Of a stretch of 64,000 nucleotides of DNA, positions 23,962 to 32,173 are shown one piece after another; the first letter of the stretch is position 1; each line of letters begins with the position of its first letter. The DNA is taken from NCBI GenBank assembly GCA_038206765.1, contig JBBRAM010000013.1:1-64000 (forward strand), given 5' to 3'. Made by a program: the position numbers and the translations under genes. The notes under the pieces were generated by a model. It saw nothing but the letters and a program-made list of their open reading frames with translations, had not been told where the DNA came from and searched no databases. The stretch is from UKL13-2 sp038206765. Lineage in GTDB: Bacteria > Pseudomonadota > Gammaproteobacteria > Burkholderiales > Usitatibacteraceae.

Positions 23962-24786
23962 ATGTCAATCGAAAAACTCATCAATACCAACGGTTATAAC
24001 GCGGTCGTCAAGGGGCGCTATGGCTACGTGATTTTCAACAAAAACGATCACTACATCGGCCGCGCAATCGAGAAATATGGCGAGTTTTCAGAATCTGAGG
24101 TGGAAGTTTTTCGTCAGCTTTGCGTGGCGAGCGATATTGTCGTGGAAGTTGGCGCCAATATTGGTACGCACACCATGGTGATCTCGCAATTCGTTGGCGC
24201 CACGGGCCGCGTTTATGCGTTTGAGCCGCAACGCATTGTCTTCCAGACGTTGTGCGCGAATATGGCGCTAAACAGTATCGAAAACGTGGAATGTTTTCAA
24301 ACCGCTGCGGCGAATGAAACCGGGCATATTTTGTTCCCCGATATTCGCTACGACATTGAAGGTAATTTTGGCGCGGTCGAGATGGATAAATTTGCGGCGG
24401 GCAACAAGATCCCCGTCGCCAAGCTCGATGACTTACTCGACCCGCCGCGCCTGAAACTTATCAAAATCGATGTTGAGGGCATGGAGCATAAAGTCATCTC
24501 CGGTGCGCAGCAGTTGATCGCCAAACACAAACCGTTTTTGTATGTCGAAAATGACCGCCTCGATAAATCCGCTGCCCTGATCGAGCTCATGCAATCGCTC
24601 GATTACCGCCTCTATTGGCACTGTCCACCGCTTTTTAATCCGAATAATTTTGCAGGCGATGCGGAAAACATTTACCCCCATACGGTGTCGATCAACATGA
24701 TCGGCGTCCCGCGTAGCAACCCGATTAACATGATGGGCTTTCAGGAAGTAACGCGCGCCGACGAGCACCCGATGCGGCCGGCCTGA
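23962..24786 (+). CDS. FkbM-family methyltransferase
   Basis: The 274-residue protein is an S-adenosylmethionine-dependent methyltransferase. Motif I is DIVVEVGANIGTHTMV, motif II region VYAFEPQRIVF, and the FkbM-typical LIKIDVEGMEHKVISGA follows. FkbM enzymes methylate sugar hydroxyls in polysaccharides, glycolipids or glycoproteins. I prefer the ATG at 23962 to the GTG at 23935; neither has a strong Shine-Dalgarno. It lies just upstream of the adhesin gene on the same strand and close to two DUF2827 genes. A role in modifying an adhesin-linked glycan is therefore plausible but unproven. A terminator-like hairpin separates it from the adhesin. Confidence 0.88.
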   Translation: MSIEKLINTNGYNAVVKGRYGYVIFNKNDHYIGRAIEKYGEFSESEVEVFRQLCVASDIVVEVGANIGTHTMVISQFVGATGRVYAFEPQRIVFQTLCANMALNSIENVECFQTAAANETGHILFPDIRYDIEGNFGAVEMDKFAAGNKIPVAKLDDLLDPPRLKLIKIDVEGMEHKVISGAQQLIAKHKPFLYVENDRLDKSAALIELMQSLDYRLYWHCPPLFNPNNFAGDAENIYPHTVSINMIGVPRSNPINMMGFQEVTRADEHPMRPA

Positions 24787-24860
24787 ATTAGCCTCATTTA
24801 GTCAAAAACAAACACTAGGCTGGGCGGGCGTTTCCAGAATCTTTTGGCTTGGTTGCGCTG

Positions 24861-24886
24861 CCAAGCAATGACTTTGTCATTTTTTG
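24861..24886 (+). terminator. Probable terminator after the FkbM gene
   Basis: AATGAC (24867-24872) pairs with GTCATT (24876-24881) across TTT, with an outer CCAA/TTGG pairing (24861-24864 with 24883-24886) and a T-run within. It lies 80 bp after the stop and implies that the adhesin operon has its own promoter. A perfect TTGACA at 24972-24977 is the best -35 candidate, though the -10 near 24995-25000 is poor. Confidence 0.55.
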
Positions 24887-25080
24887 GCCCCACTTGAACG
24901 ACACTAAAAACAGTGACAAAAGTCACAAAATCGAGCAAAATCAACGTAATATGCGCGATTATTAACGAATTTTGACACACAGTTTTGATGTACCCATGTA
25001 TGGTTGGTAATGATGGGTTGAGCACAAACCGAATTTAACGAGAAGTCATTGGCAATACATTTGGAGATGGCAAATATCGT

Positions 25081-28000
25081 ATGGGACTGAATCGAACGAC
25101 AGCGGGCATCAGCAAGCGAATTTTTTCGGCGTGGATGACCGAAAAGGCGTTAGCTCGTCGTTTTGCCTCCACTAAAAAGCGGCGCGCCAGCCAATTGCTC
25201 GTCGGCTTGTTGGTGGCTGCGGGCATTGTCATGGTGCCGGTGCAGCCGGTGCAGGCTCAGACGATTGCAGCATGTACCAGTGTGGCCGGATCGACCAATC
25301 TCAACCTCAGCCAGACCTTGGTCAACCTCTACGCCTGCTACAACGGCGCTGGAGCGGGGGGCGCGGTTGGTGCGACCTCAAGGCTCACTACGTCGCTCGG
25401 CAACGTCTCCACGAGCTTGGGAACGGTATCGACCAGTCTTACGCAAACCCGAACGTCGCTGGCCAACGTCACGACCAGCTTGGGGAATGTCTCAACGAGC
25501 GTGGGCAATGTTTCAACCTCACTCACCAATACCAACACTAGCTTGGGTAACGTCTCCACCAGCCTGGGAACGGTATCGACAAGTCTCACACAAACCCGAA
25601 CGTCGCTGGCGAATGTAACGACCAGTTTGGGCAATGTCTCAACCAGCGTGGGAAATGTTTCGACTTCACTCGTCAATACCAACACCAGCCTAGGTAACGT
25701 ATCCACCAGCTTGGGAACGGTATCGACCAGTCTTACGCAAACCCGAACGTCGCTGGCGAATGTGACGACCAGTTTGGGTAATGTCTCAACCAGCGTTGGA
25801 AATGTTTCGACTTCACTCGTCAATACCAACACCAGCCTAGGTAACGTCTCCACCAGCTTGGGAACGGTATCGACGAGTCTTACGCAAACCCGAACGTCGC
25901 TGGCGAATGTGACGACCAGTTTGGGCAATGTCTCAACCAGCGTGGGCAATGTATCAACCTCACTCACCAATACCAACACTAGCTTAGGCAACGTCTCAAC
26001 GAGTGTAGGAAATGTATCGACTAGCTTAGGAACCGTTTCTACATCACTCACCGCCGTTAGCAATTCCGTGTCTAGTGCCATCTCTGGCGTGACCAGCCTT
26101 GGCTCATCGCTCACCAACGTATCAAATTCGGTTGGCAATATCTCGTCTAGTTTGGGAAATGTTTCAAGCAGTGTTGTTAATGTTTCATCAAGCGTCGATA
26201 ACGTTTCAAACAGCCTTGGCAATGTATCGTCTAGTCTCGGCAATGTTTCGTCGAGCGTGGCGGGCATCAACACGTCTTTGGGATCTACCGTCACGCAGCT
26301 AACCGGTGTCAGCAATTCGGTTGGCTCGCTGTCAACTGCACTGGGCAACACGAACGCGGCAGTGTCGGCGGTGAGCACGGCGCTTTCAACAACTAATTCG
26401 AGTGTTAGCTCGGCGATTTCTACAACCGATTCCGGTGTGACGAGTGTTGCGTCCTCATTATCGGCAACGACTTCTGGCGTAACTAGCGTCGCGTCGTCAC
26501 TTTCAACAACTGCGTCGAGTGTCAGCACCGCGCTCTCGGCAACAAATTCTGACGTTGTAAGCGTGGCATCTTCGCTTTCTGCAACGACCTCCGGCGTCAC
26601 CAGTGTTGCGTCTTCGCTATCGGCAACCACGTCTGGCGTAACTAGCGTCGCGTCGTCACTTTCAACAACTGCATCAAGTGTCAGCACGGCGCTCTCGGCA
26701 ACAAATTCTGATGTTGTCAGTGTGGCATCCTCACTTTCTGCAACGACGTCTGGTGTGACGAGTGTTGCGTCCTCATTATCGGCAACGACTTCCGGCGTGA
26801 CGAGCGTTGCGGCATCGCTATCGGCAACCACGTCTGGCGTAACTAGCGTCGCGTCTTCGCTTTCAACAACTGCGTCGAGCGTCAGCACGGCACTTTCGGC
26901 AACAAATTCTGACGTTGTCAGCGTTGCGTCCTCATTATCGGCAACGACCTCCGGTGTCGCCAGTGTCGCCACCTCATTGAGCGCGACCAATTCCGGGGTG
27001 ACGAGTGTTGCGTCTTCGCTATCGGCAACCGCGTCTGGCGTAACCAGCGTCGCGTCGTCGCTTTCAACAACTGCGTCGAGTGTCAGCACGGCACTCTCAG
27101 CAACAAATTCTGACGTTGTCAGCGTGGCGTCCTCACTTTCTGCAACGACTTCTGGTGTCACCAGCGTCGCGTCCTCATTGTCAGCAACGACCTCCGGTGT
27201 TACCAGCGTCGCCACCTCATTGAGCGCAACTAATTCCGGGGTGACGAGTGTTGCGTCCTCGCTATCGGCAACCACGTCCGGCGTGACGAGTGTCGCTGCT
27301 TCACTCTCGAACACGACATCGGGCGTGGCCAGCGTGGCAAGCTCACTGGGCACGGTATCGACCGCGTTATCGTCGGTGACGAGCAGTTTGTCGGGCGAAT
27401 TATCAACCACGAACTCTGGCGTAACGAGCGTGGCGTCTTCGCTGTCAGCGACCACGTCAAACTTGGCCAATGTCTCAACATCTGTTGGCAATAATTCAGT
27501 TTCAATCGCCACGCTGTCATCAGGCTTATCAACCACCAACACTAGTTTGGGGGTGGTCAGCAGCGCATTGGGAACGGTGAGCACTTCCGTGGTGGGAATT
27601 AATTCAAGCCTTATTAACGTAAGCTCGTCGGTGGTCATCATCAACACCACCGTCGTCAACGTCAGCAATTCAGTGGTTAATGTCAGTACCAGCTTGGGCA
27701 ATGTCAGCTCGTCAACGTCCGCCACCGCATCAACCACCTCGAATGTCAGTACTTCGCTCGCGGCCGTCTCCGGCGTTGTCAACGGCTTGACTAGCACGAC
27801 CAGCGGACTCAGCGCAGCCATCAGCGGTACCAACACCTCGTTGGGCAACGTCAGCACCAGCGTCGGCGCAATCAGCACCACGGTTGGGGGCGTGAGCACC
27901 TCGGTGACGGCCATTAGTTCAAGCCTAGGTAATCTGAGCAGCAGCGTCGGCAATGTGTCGCAGTCGGTCACTGGCGTCAGCTCTGCACTGAACAACGTCA

Positions 28001-28683
28001 GCACATCTCTTACCACTGTCACGAGCAGTAACGCCATCGCGATTTCTGGAGTCAGCAATGCCATCACGGCATTGGGGCAAACGCAATCTACGCAGTCGAC
28101 GGCGGTGAGCACCTCCCTCACGACCATCAACCGCTCTATCGACAAAATCAACCAATCGGTTGACGGGCTTTCCACCTCGTTGAACCAAGCCGTGGGCTCG
28201 ATTTCAACGCTTACCAACAATCTCAATGCGCTCTCGGCTGATGTCGACAGCCTTCGCAACGAGAGTCGCAAAGGTATTGCCGCGACGGCTGCAATTGGCG
28301 CCACCGCAGCGGGCGGCGGCGGTCCAGGAGAGTTCGGCGTGGATGTTGGCGTGGCCGGTTACAAAGGCCAAGGTGCTGTGGCAACCAATTTGAGTTACAC
28401 CACTGAAAGCGGCATCATTCTCAACGCAGGTGTAGCCTATGCTGGCAGCGGTGCAACGGTAGCGCGATTCGGGATTGGCATGCGGTTTAAATTGGGCGCG
28501 AGCGGCAAAGGGGTCACCGCGGTTTCGCCTGCATCTGGGCAAGCGCCGTCCGCGTTGCCGTCAGCACCACAATCGGCACCACAATCGGCACTGCCATCGC
28601 CTACCGCGTCAGTGACATCCATTTCGAGTTCGCTGCCACCGCTACCCGCACCATCGGGCACACCAACCGTCACCAGCAAATAA
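25081..28683 (+). CDS. Trimeric autotransporter adhesin (YadA-like), heptad-repeat stalk
   Basis: The 1200-residue protein has a long leader (about 60 residues, basic then hydrophobic, ending QPVQAQ), as trimeric autotransporters often do. A short segment with two cysteines follows, then a very long stalk (about 104-1040) of seven-residue units such as SLGNVST with Leu and Val at the core positions, i.e. a trimeric coiled coil rich in Ser, Thr and Asn. A YadA-type anchor spans about 1055-1145: SLRNESRKGIAATAAIGATA, then GYKGQGAVATNLSY and GIGMRFKLG, four beta strands. Unusually, about 55 Pro/Ser/Ala-rich residues follow the anchor, which normally ends the protein. No globular head is apparent. 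First gene of a tight four-gene unit. Confidence 0.9.
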   Translation: MGLNRTTAGISKRIFSAWMTEKALARRFASTKKRRASQLLVGLLVAAGIVMVPVQPVQAQTIAACTSVAGSTNLNLSQTLVNLYACYNGAGAGGAVGATSRLTTSLGNVSTSLGTVSTSLTQTRTSLANVTTSLGNVSTSVGNVSTSLTNTNTSLGNVSTSLGTVSTSLTQTRTSLANVTTSLGNVSTSVGNVSTSLVNTNTSLGNVSTSLGTVSTSLTQTRTSLANVTTSLGNVSTSVGNVSTSLVNTNTSLGNVSTSLGTVSTSLTQTRTSLANVTTSLGNVSTSVGNVSTSLTNTNTSLGNVSTSVGNVSTSLGTVSTSLTAVSNSVSSAISGVTSLGSSLTNVSNSVGNISSSLGNVSSSVVNVSSSVDNVSNSLGNVSSSLGNVSSSVAGINTSLGSTVTQLTGVSNSVGSLSTALGNTNAAVSAVSTALSTTNSSVSSAISTTDSGVTSVASSLSATTSGVTSVASSLSTTASSVSTALSATNSDVVSVASSLSATTSGVTSVASSLSATTSGVTSVASSLSTTASSVSTALSATNSDVVSVASSLSATTSGVTSVASSLSATTSGVTSVAASLSATTSGVTSVASSLSTTASSVSTALSATNSDVVSVASSLSATTSGVASVATSLSATNSGVTSVASSLSATASGVTSVASSLSTTASSVSTALSATNSDVVSVASSLSATTSGVTSVASSLSATTSGVTSVATSLSATNSGVTSVASSLSATTSGVTSVAASLSNTTSGVASVASSLGTVSTALSSVTSSLSGELSTTNSGVTSVASSLSATTSNLANVSTSVGNNSVSIATLSSGLSTTNTSLGVVSSALGTVSTSVVGINSSLINVSSSVVIINTTVVNVSNSVVNVSTSLGNVSSSTSATASTTSNVSTSLAAVSGVVNGLTSTTSGLSAAISGTNTSLGNVSTSVGAISTTVGGVSTSVTAISSSLGNLSSSVGNVSQSVTGVSSALNNVSTSLTTVTSSNAIAISGVSNAITALGQTQSTQSTAVSTSLTTINRSIDKINQSVDGLSTSLNQAVGSISTLTNNLNALSADVDSLRNESRKGIAATAAIGATAAGGGGPGEFGVDVGVAGYKGQGAVATNLSYTTESGIILNAGVAYAGSGATVARFGIGMRFKLGASGKGVTAVSPASGQAPSALPSAPQSAPQSALPSPTASVTSISSSLPPLPAPSGTPTVTSK
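25390..25977 (+). repeat. Four tandem 147-bp repeats in the adhesin gene
   Basis: The block encodes four copies of a 49-residue unit made of seven heptads (TSLGNVS, TSLGTVS, TSLTQTR, TSLANVT, TSLGNVS, TSVGNVS, TSLxNTN). Copies differ by a few synonymous changes and Thr/Val at one position. Such near-identical units invite slippage or recombination, so copy number may vary between strains and assemblies. Confidence 0.9.
26440..27320 (+). repeat. 42-bp (14-residue) repeat field in the adhesin gene
   Basis: About twenty copies of a two-heptad unit (SSLSATTSGVTSVA and variants such as SSLSTTASSVSTA and LSATNSDVVSVA) occur in mixed order. The variants form a higher-order pattern of roughly 56-98 residues. 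DNA copies are less uniform than in the first field, suggesting older expansion. Confidence 0.8.
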
Positions 28684-28695
28684 CGGCCCGCCACC

Positions 28696-29826
28696 ATGCG
28701 CCAGTACACGGTTGGCATAACGATCTGGGTTCATGCCAACGGTGAACTGGGTTTGTACGAAAACGGTTTGCGACAAAATGTGCTGTTTCTGCATAATTTG
28801 TTCCGCGCATCCCCTGCCTGCAAGCGCGTCTATCTGCTCAATCATGGCGAGGGTGAGCCTGCTGCGGGTGTTGGTGCAATTTCAGCTGAATACGGCATTG
28901 ATCCGCGCTCAATTGTTCGTACCAAAGACATCACCGAAAAGCTCGATTACGTCATCGTCATGGGCGCTGCCCTCGATGCCGAGACAGCAGAGGCGCTCAA
29001 AAAACGCGGCACCAAGCTCATCAATTACAAAGGCGGTAACGGCATCGTGATCTCAATGGAGGCGATCATCGCGCAACCACCGCGCGATGGCGAACGCTAT
29101 TTTGATCGTGCTTTTTACGATGCCATCTGGATGACGCCGCAGCATATCAACACTTATAAATCGTATTGCGAAGCGATTTACCGATGCCCGGTATTTGAAG
29201 TGCCACAGATTTGGCAACCGATATTTCTTGAGGCCCGTTTTGCAGCGCTGCAAACGCCCTATGGCTACCGGCCGGGCAATCCCAAAAAACGTGTCGGCAT
29301 TCTGGACCCGAACATCACGGTGATGAAAACCAGCCATATGCCGATGCTGGTTTGTGAATCGGCTTATCGCAAGCGACCCGAGCTATTCCAAGCGGTCTAT
29401 GTCACCAACGCGATTCAGCTGCAACAAAGCCTTCATTTCAACAGCTTCGCGCAGCGCTTAACCCTCACGCAAGACAAACTGCTGACCGTTGAGCCGCGTT
29501 TTGTTACCGCTGATTTTCTGGCGAACCACGCCGATGCTGTCGTCACTCATCATTGGGAAAACGGGCTTAACTATCTTTATTACGATGTGCTCAACGGCGG
29601 CTACCCGCTAGTCCATAACTCAGAATTTCTGCAGGAGTATGGCTACTACTACGAAAGTTGGGATGCCGATTCCGGCGGCGAGGCACTAATCCGCGCGTTA
29701 TCTGAGCATGATCGCAATTACAACCGTTATTGCGACGACGTGCGGCGACTATTGCAGCAGGTGAGTGCCGTGGGGCACCACAACATCGTGTTCCACGAAA
29801 AGCTGTTGCGCGAGTTGGACGGATGA
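28696..29826 (+). CDS. DUF2827 protein, putative glycosyltransferase (first copy)
   Basis: The 376-residue protein matches DUF2827 by its order of features: GITIWVHANGELGLYENGLRQN at the start, YxCPVFEVPQIWQP, RVGILDPNITVMKTSHMPML and the signature HHWENGLNYLYYDVLNGGYPLVHNS (key residues His-Glu-Asn and Tyr-Pro-Leu-Val-His-Asn) followed by GYYYES. From the layout of two Rossmann-like halves I expect a GT-B-type fold, which makes a glycosyltransferase likely but not shown. No signal peptide, so cytoplasmic. It starts 12 bp after the adhesin stop and is coupled by ATGA to the second copy, which fits a role in modifying the adhesin before export. Confidence 0.82.
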   Translation: MRQYTVGITIWVHANGELGLYENGLRQNVLFLHNLFRASPACKRVYLLNHGEGEPAAGVGAISAEYGIDPRSIVRTKDITEKLDYVIVMGAALDAETAEALKKRGTKLINYKGGNGIVISMEAIIAQPPRDGERYFDRAFYDAIWMTPQHINTYKSYCEAIYRCPVFEVPQIWQPIFLEARFAALQTPYGYRPGNPKKRVGILDPNITVMKTSHMPMLVCESAYRKRPELFQAVYVTNAIQLQQSLHFNSFAQRLTLTQDKLLTVEPRFVTADFLANHADAVVTHHWENGLNYLYYDVLNGGYPLVHNSEFLQEYGYYYESWDADSGGEALIRALSEHDRNYNRYCDDVRRLLQQVSAVGHHNIVFHEKLLRELDG

Positions 29827-30950
29827 GCGCCATGAAATTCAAAGTCGGCCTCTCGGCGGTAGGCGTTCAAGACGACGTGCATGGTCATATGTGGACCAAT
29901 GGCATGACGCAAAATTTGATTTATTTGGCGCTGCTGTTGCAGCGACTGCGTAATGTCGCCGATGTTTTTATCGTGCCGATCCCCGACGACACCGTGCCGC
30001 ATAAGCCGTCGGTTGTGTTCGGTTTTAAGCAGCTCACATTGGCACAGGCAGTAACGGATCTCGATGTGTTGATTGAGGTTGGGATGCGAATTCCGACTGA
30101 TGATGTGCAGCGATTCCAAGCGCGCGGGGGCAAGATTGTTTCTTATGTGGCGGGCAATAGTTTCATCATGAATTTGGAAGCCACGGTGAATCAGTTACAC
30201 CAGCGTGGCGAGGTATTGCCGCCGTTTGAATTTGATGCCGCATGGATTACGCCGCAGCACTGGCGCACCAACCACTCTTATTCGGCGTTGATCCGCGCGA
30301 AGCAGGTTGTTCAAGTAAACCAAATTTGGGATCCAGTGGTGTTGCGGCAAGGCTTGGTGAGCATCAACCATCATTTTTTCTATAAACGCCGGCTACACAA
30401 GGGCGTGTCGGTTGGTGTGTTTGAACCGAATGTGAATGTGGTTAAAACATTTCATTTTCCGGTGCTGATTGCCGATGTTCTTTATCGGCGTAACCGCGAC
30501 GCAGTCCACCATGTATTCGCCACCAACACCTATCATTTGCGAGAGAACAATCACTTCGTCGATTTTTGTCAATCGCTGGATTTGTTTGCCGAGAATCGCA
30601 TCACAGCCGAAAACCGGTTTCCGGTTTATCAATTGTTGGGGCAATATGTTGATACTGTGATCGTGCACCAGTGGGAGAACGGCTTAAATTATCTTTATTA
30701 CGATGCGCTTTACGGCGGGTATCCGTTAATTCACAACTCTGAGTTTTTACGCGATGTTGGCTATTACTATAAGCCCTTCGATGTCGCAGATGGCGCGGAT
30801 GCACTCGAACGAGCGTGGTTGAGCCATGATGATGAGTTCCCGCGATATCAAGAAAAAAGCCATGAACTATTGTGGACAGTGAATCCCGACAACCCCGCGC
30901 TCCAACAACAGCATACCTTGCTGCTTGAAGCCCTATTTGATCAAAAATGA
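29823..30950 (+). CDS. DUF2827 protein, putative glycosyltransferase (second copy)
   Basis: The 375-residue paralogue begins at an ATG overlapping the stop of the first copy (ATGA at 29823-29826). A second ATG at 29832 is an alternative; the longer upstream frame is a shadow. It shares GVQDDVHGHMWTNGMTQN, PQHWRTNHSY, VGVFEPNVNVVKTFHFPVL and VHQWENGLNYLYYDALYGGY with its neighbour but is clearly diverged, so the two probably act on different steps or substrates. Its stop in turn overlaps the Omp85 gene start. Cytoplasmic. Role in adhesin or surface-glycan modification is inferred from linkage. Confidence 0.82.
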   Translation: MSAMKFKVGLSAVGVQDDVHGHMWTNGMTQNLIYLALLLQRLRNVADVFIVPIPDDTVPHKPSVVFGFKQLTLAQAVTDLDVLIEVGMRIPTDDVQRFQARGGKIVSYVAGNSFIMNLEATVNQLHQRGEVLPPFEFDAAWITPQHWRTNHSYSALIRAKQVVQVNQIWDPVVLRQGLVSINHHFFYKRRLHKGVSVGVFEPNVNVVKTFHFPVLIADVLYRRNRDAVHHVFATNTYHLRENNHFVDFCQSLDLFAENRITAENRFPVYQLLGQYVDTVIVHQWENGLNYLYYDALYGGYPLIHNSEFLRDVGYYYKPFDVADGADALERAWLSHDDEFPRYQEKSHELLWTVNPDNPALQQQHTLLLEALFDQK

Positions 30951-32104
30951 TAATGACCCGTGCAAATTTAATGAATCGTCGGCGACCGCTTTCAACGCTC
31001 GCAAATTGGACTAGCCTTGCAACTATTTCGATGGTGATCGCGACAATAGCAAATTTTGCGCACGCGCAGCCAGCAGCGGCACCTGGGCCAGAACTGCTAC
31101 TCAGCATTGCCCTCGAACTCTCAACCGAGCAAAGTAATTCTGCCGCCTTGGTGGGGCACATCATTCGTACGGAAGTTCTTGAACCGGGTGACAAGCTCGA
31201 CATCAGCCAGCGCGCGAGCCGCCTGCGTAAGGAGCTCGGCGTCAACTACATCGTACCCGCCAAGACGTTGGGGTTTCAGCTCGCGTCGAACGAAATCACG
31301 CTCTCTGAAACCAGCCGCTACATCACCGACGCCAAGCTTCTGACAACGGCGCAAGCAGCCTATCGATTTTATTGGAGCCGTGCTGCCTCTATCGGCGTCT
31401 GGGGTATTGGCGCTGGGGCGGAGGCATTGCGTATTGATACCGAGCCAGACAGTGCGCCCTACCTGCGCGAGTTTGTCCAACGGCATGGCAAGACCAGCCA
31501 TACGATTCCGGTAGCCGCGTTTTGGCTAGTTGATCGTCGTCAAACCAACCGTATTTTGCCGGAAGGTCATCTTGATCGCTTGAACGTCGAATGGGGAACC
31601 GGTTTGGGCAGCGTTAGCTACGCCAAAGTCGATTTTCAACATTCCAGCTCTTTTGCATTGTCGCCCCGCTTGTCCGCGGGCTTCAGCGCAACCGTCGGTG
31701 CAATGCGCGGATTGCGTGGTGACCTCACACCGCTTACGAAACGCTATTTCGGTGGCGGCGTGGGCACTGTTCGCGGCTATGAAGCCAGCGCGCTCACGCC
31801 CACTGACATCGCCCAAAGCGGCATCGGCGCGAACCGCCAGGCCGTGGCCACCGCTGAGGCGCTATGGCACGCGTTCTCCCTGGGCGAGACGCCGGTTATT
31901 GTTTCGGCTTTCGCCGATACAGGAAAGTTCGCCGATGTTGGCTCATCAAAAGTAGCAATCAATACCAGCGTGAACGCGAGCTCATATGGCCTCGGCATTT
32001 CCATGCCAGTTCGGATCGGCTTGGTACGATTTTCATTCGCTAAACCCGTAGATTCCGAATGGCGTACGCAGCGATTTCAATTTGAGGCGCGGGCTAATTG
32101 GTAA
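30947..32104 (+). CDS. Omp85-superfamily outer-membrane barrel lacking POTRA domains
   Basis: The 385-residue product has an N-terminal signal (hydrophobic stretch ending NFAHAQ) and a mature part of about 345 residues. KRYFGGGVGTVRGYEASALTP at about 271-291 is the Omp85/BamA hallmark (FxGG...VRGY), preceded by alternating strands (LNVEWGTGLGSVSYAKVDFQ) and followed by strands ending RTQRFQFEARANW with a terminal aromatic. The size equals one 16-strand barrel, with little room for POTRA domains. The start overlaps the DUF2827 stop (ATGA at 30947-30950); an ATG at 30953 is an alternative. A dedicated assembly or export role for the adhesin is suggested by coupling only. Confidence 0.8.
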   Translation: MIMTRANLMNRRRPLSTLANWTSLATISMVIATIANFAHAQPAAAPGPELLLSIALELSTEQSNSAALVGHIIRTEVLEPGDKLDISQRASRLRKELGVNYIVPAKTLGFQLASNEITLSETSRYITDAKLLTTAQAAYRFYWSRAASIGVWGIGAGAEALRIDTEPDSAPYLREFVQRHGKTSHTIPVAAFWLVDRRQTNRILPEGHLDRLNVEWGTGLGSVSYAKVDFQHSSSFALSPRLSAGFSATVGAMRGLRGDLTPLTKRYFGGGVGTVRGYEASALTPTDIAQSGIGANRQAVATAEALWHAFSLGETPVIVSAFADTGKFADVGSSKVAINTSVNASSYGLGISMPVRIGLVRFSFAKPVDSEWRTQRFQFEARANW

Positions 32105-32173
32105 GTTCGTAGATTGATTGGGATTGCGATTTAAAGTAAAACCCGCAGCAAAAATTCAAAACAGGACGCTCTC

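Noticed and set aside
25390..27320. CRISPR-like array
   Set aside because: Repeats are contiguous coding units with no unique spacers and lie within a continuous reading frame; no cas genes are present.
25338..28304. 988-codon open frame antisense to the adhesin gene
   Set aside because: The Ser/Thr/Val-rich heptad repeats avoid stops on the reverse strand, giving repetitive sequence without a start signal or domains. It is a mirror of the repeat.
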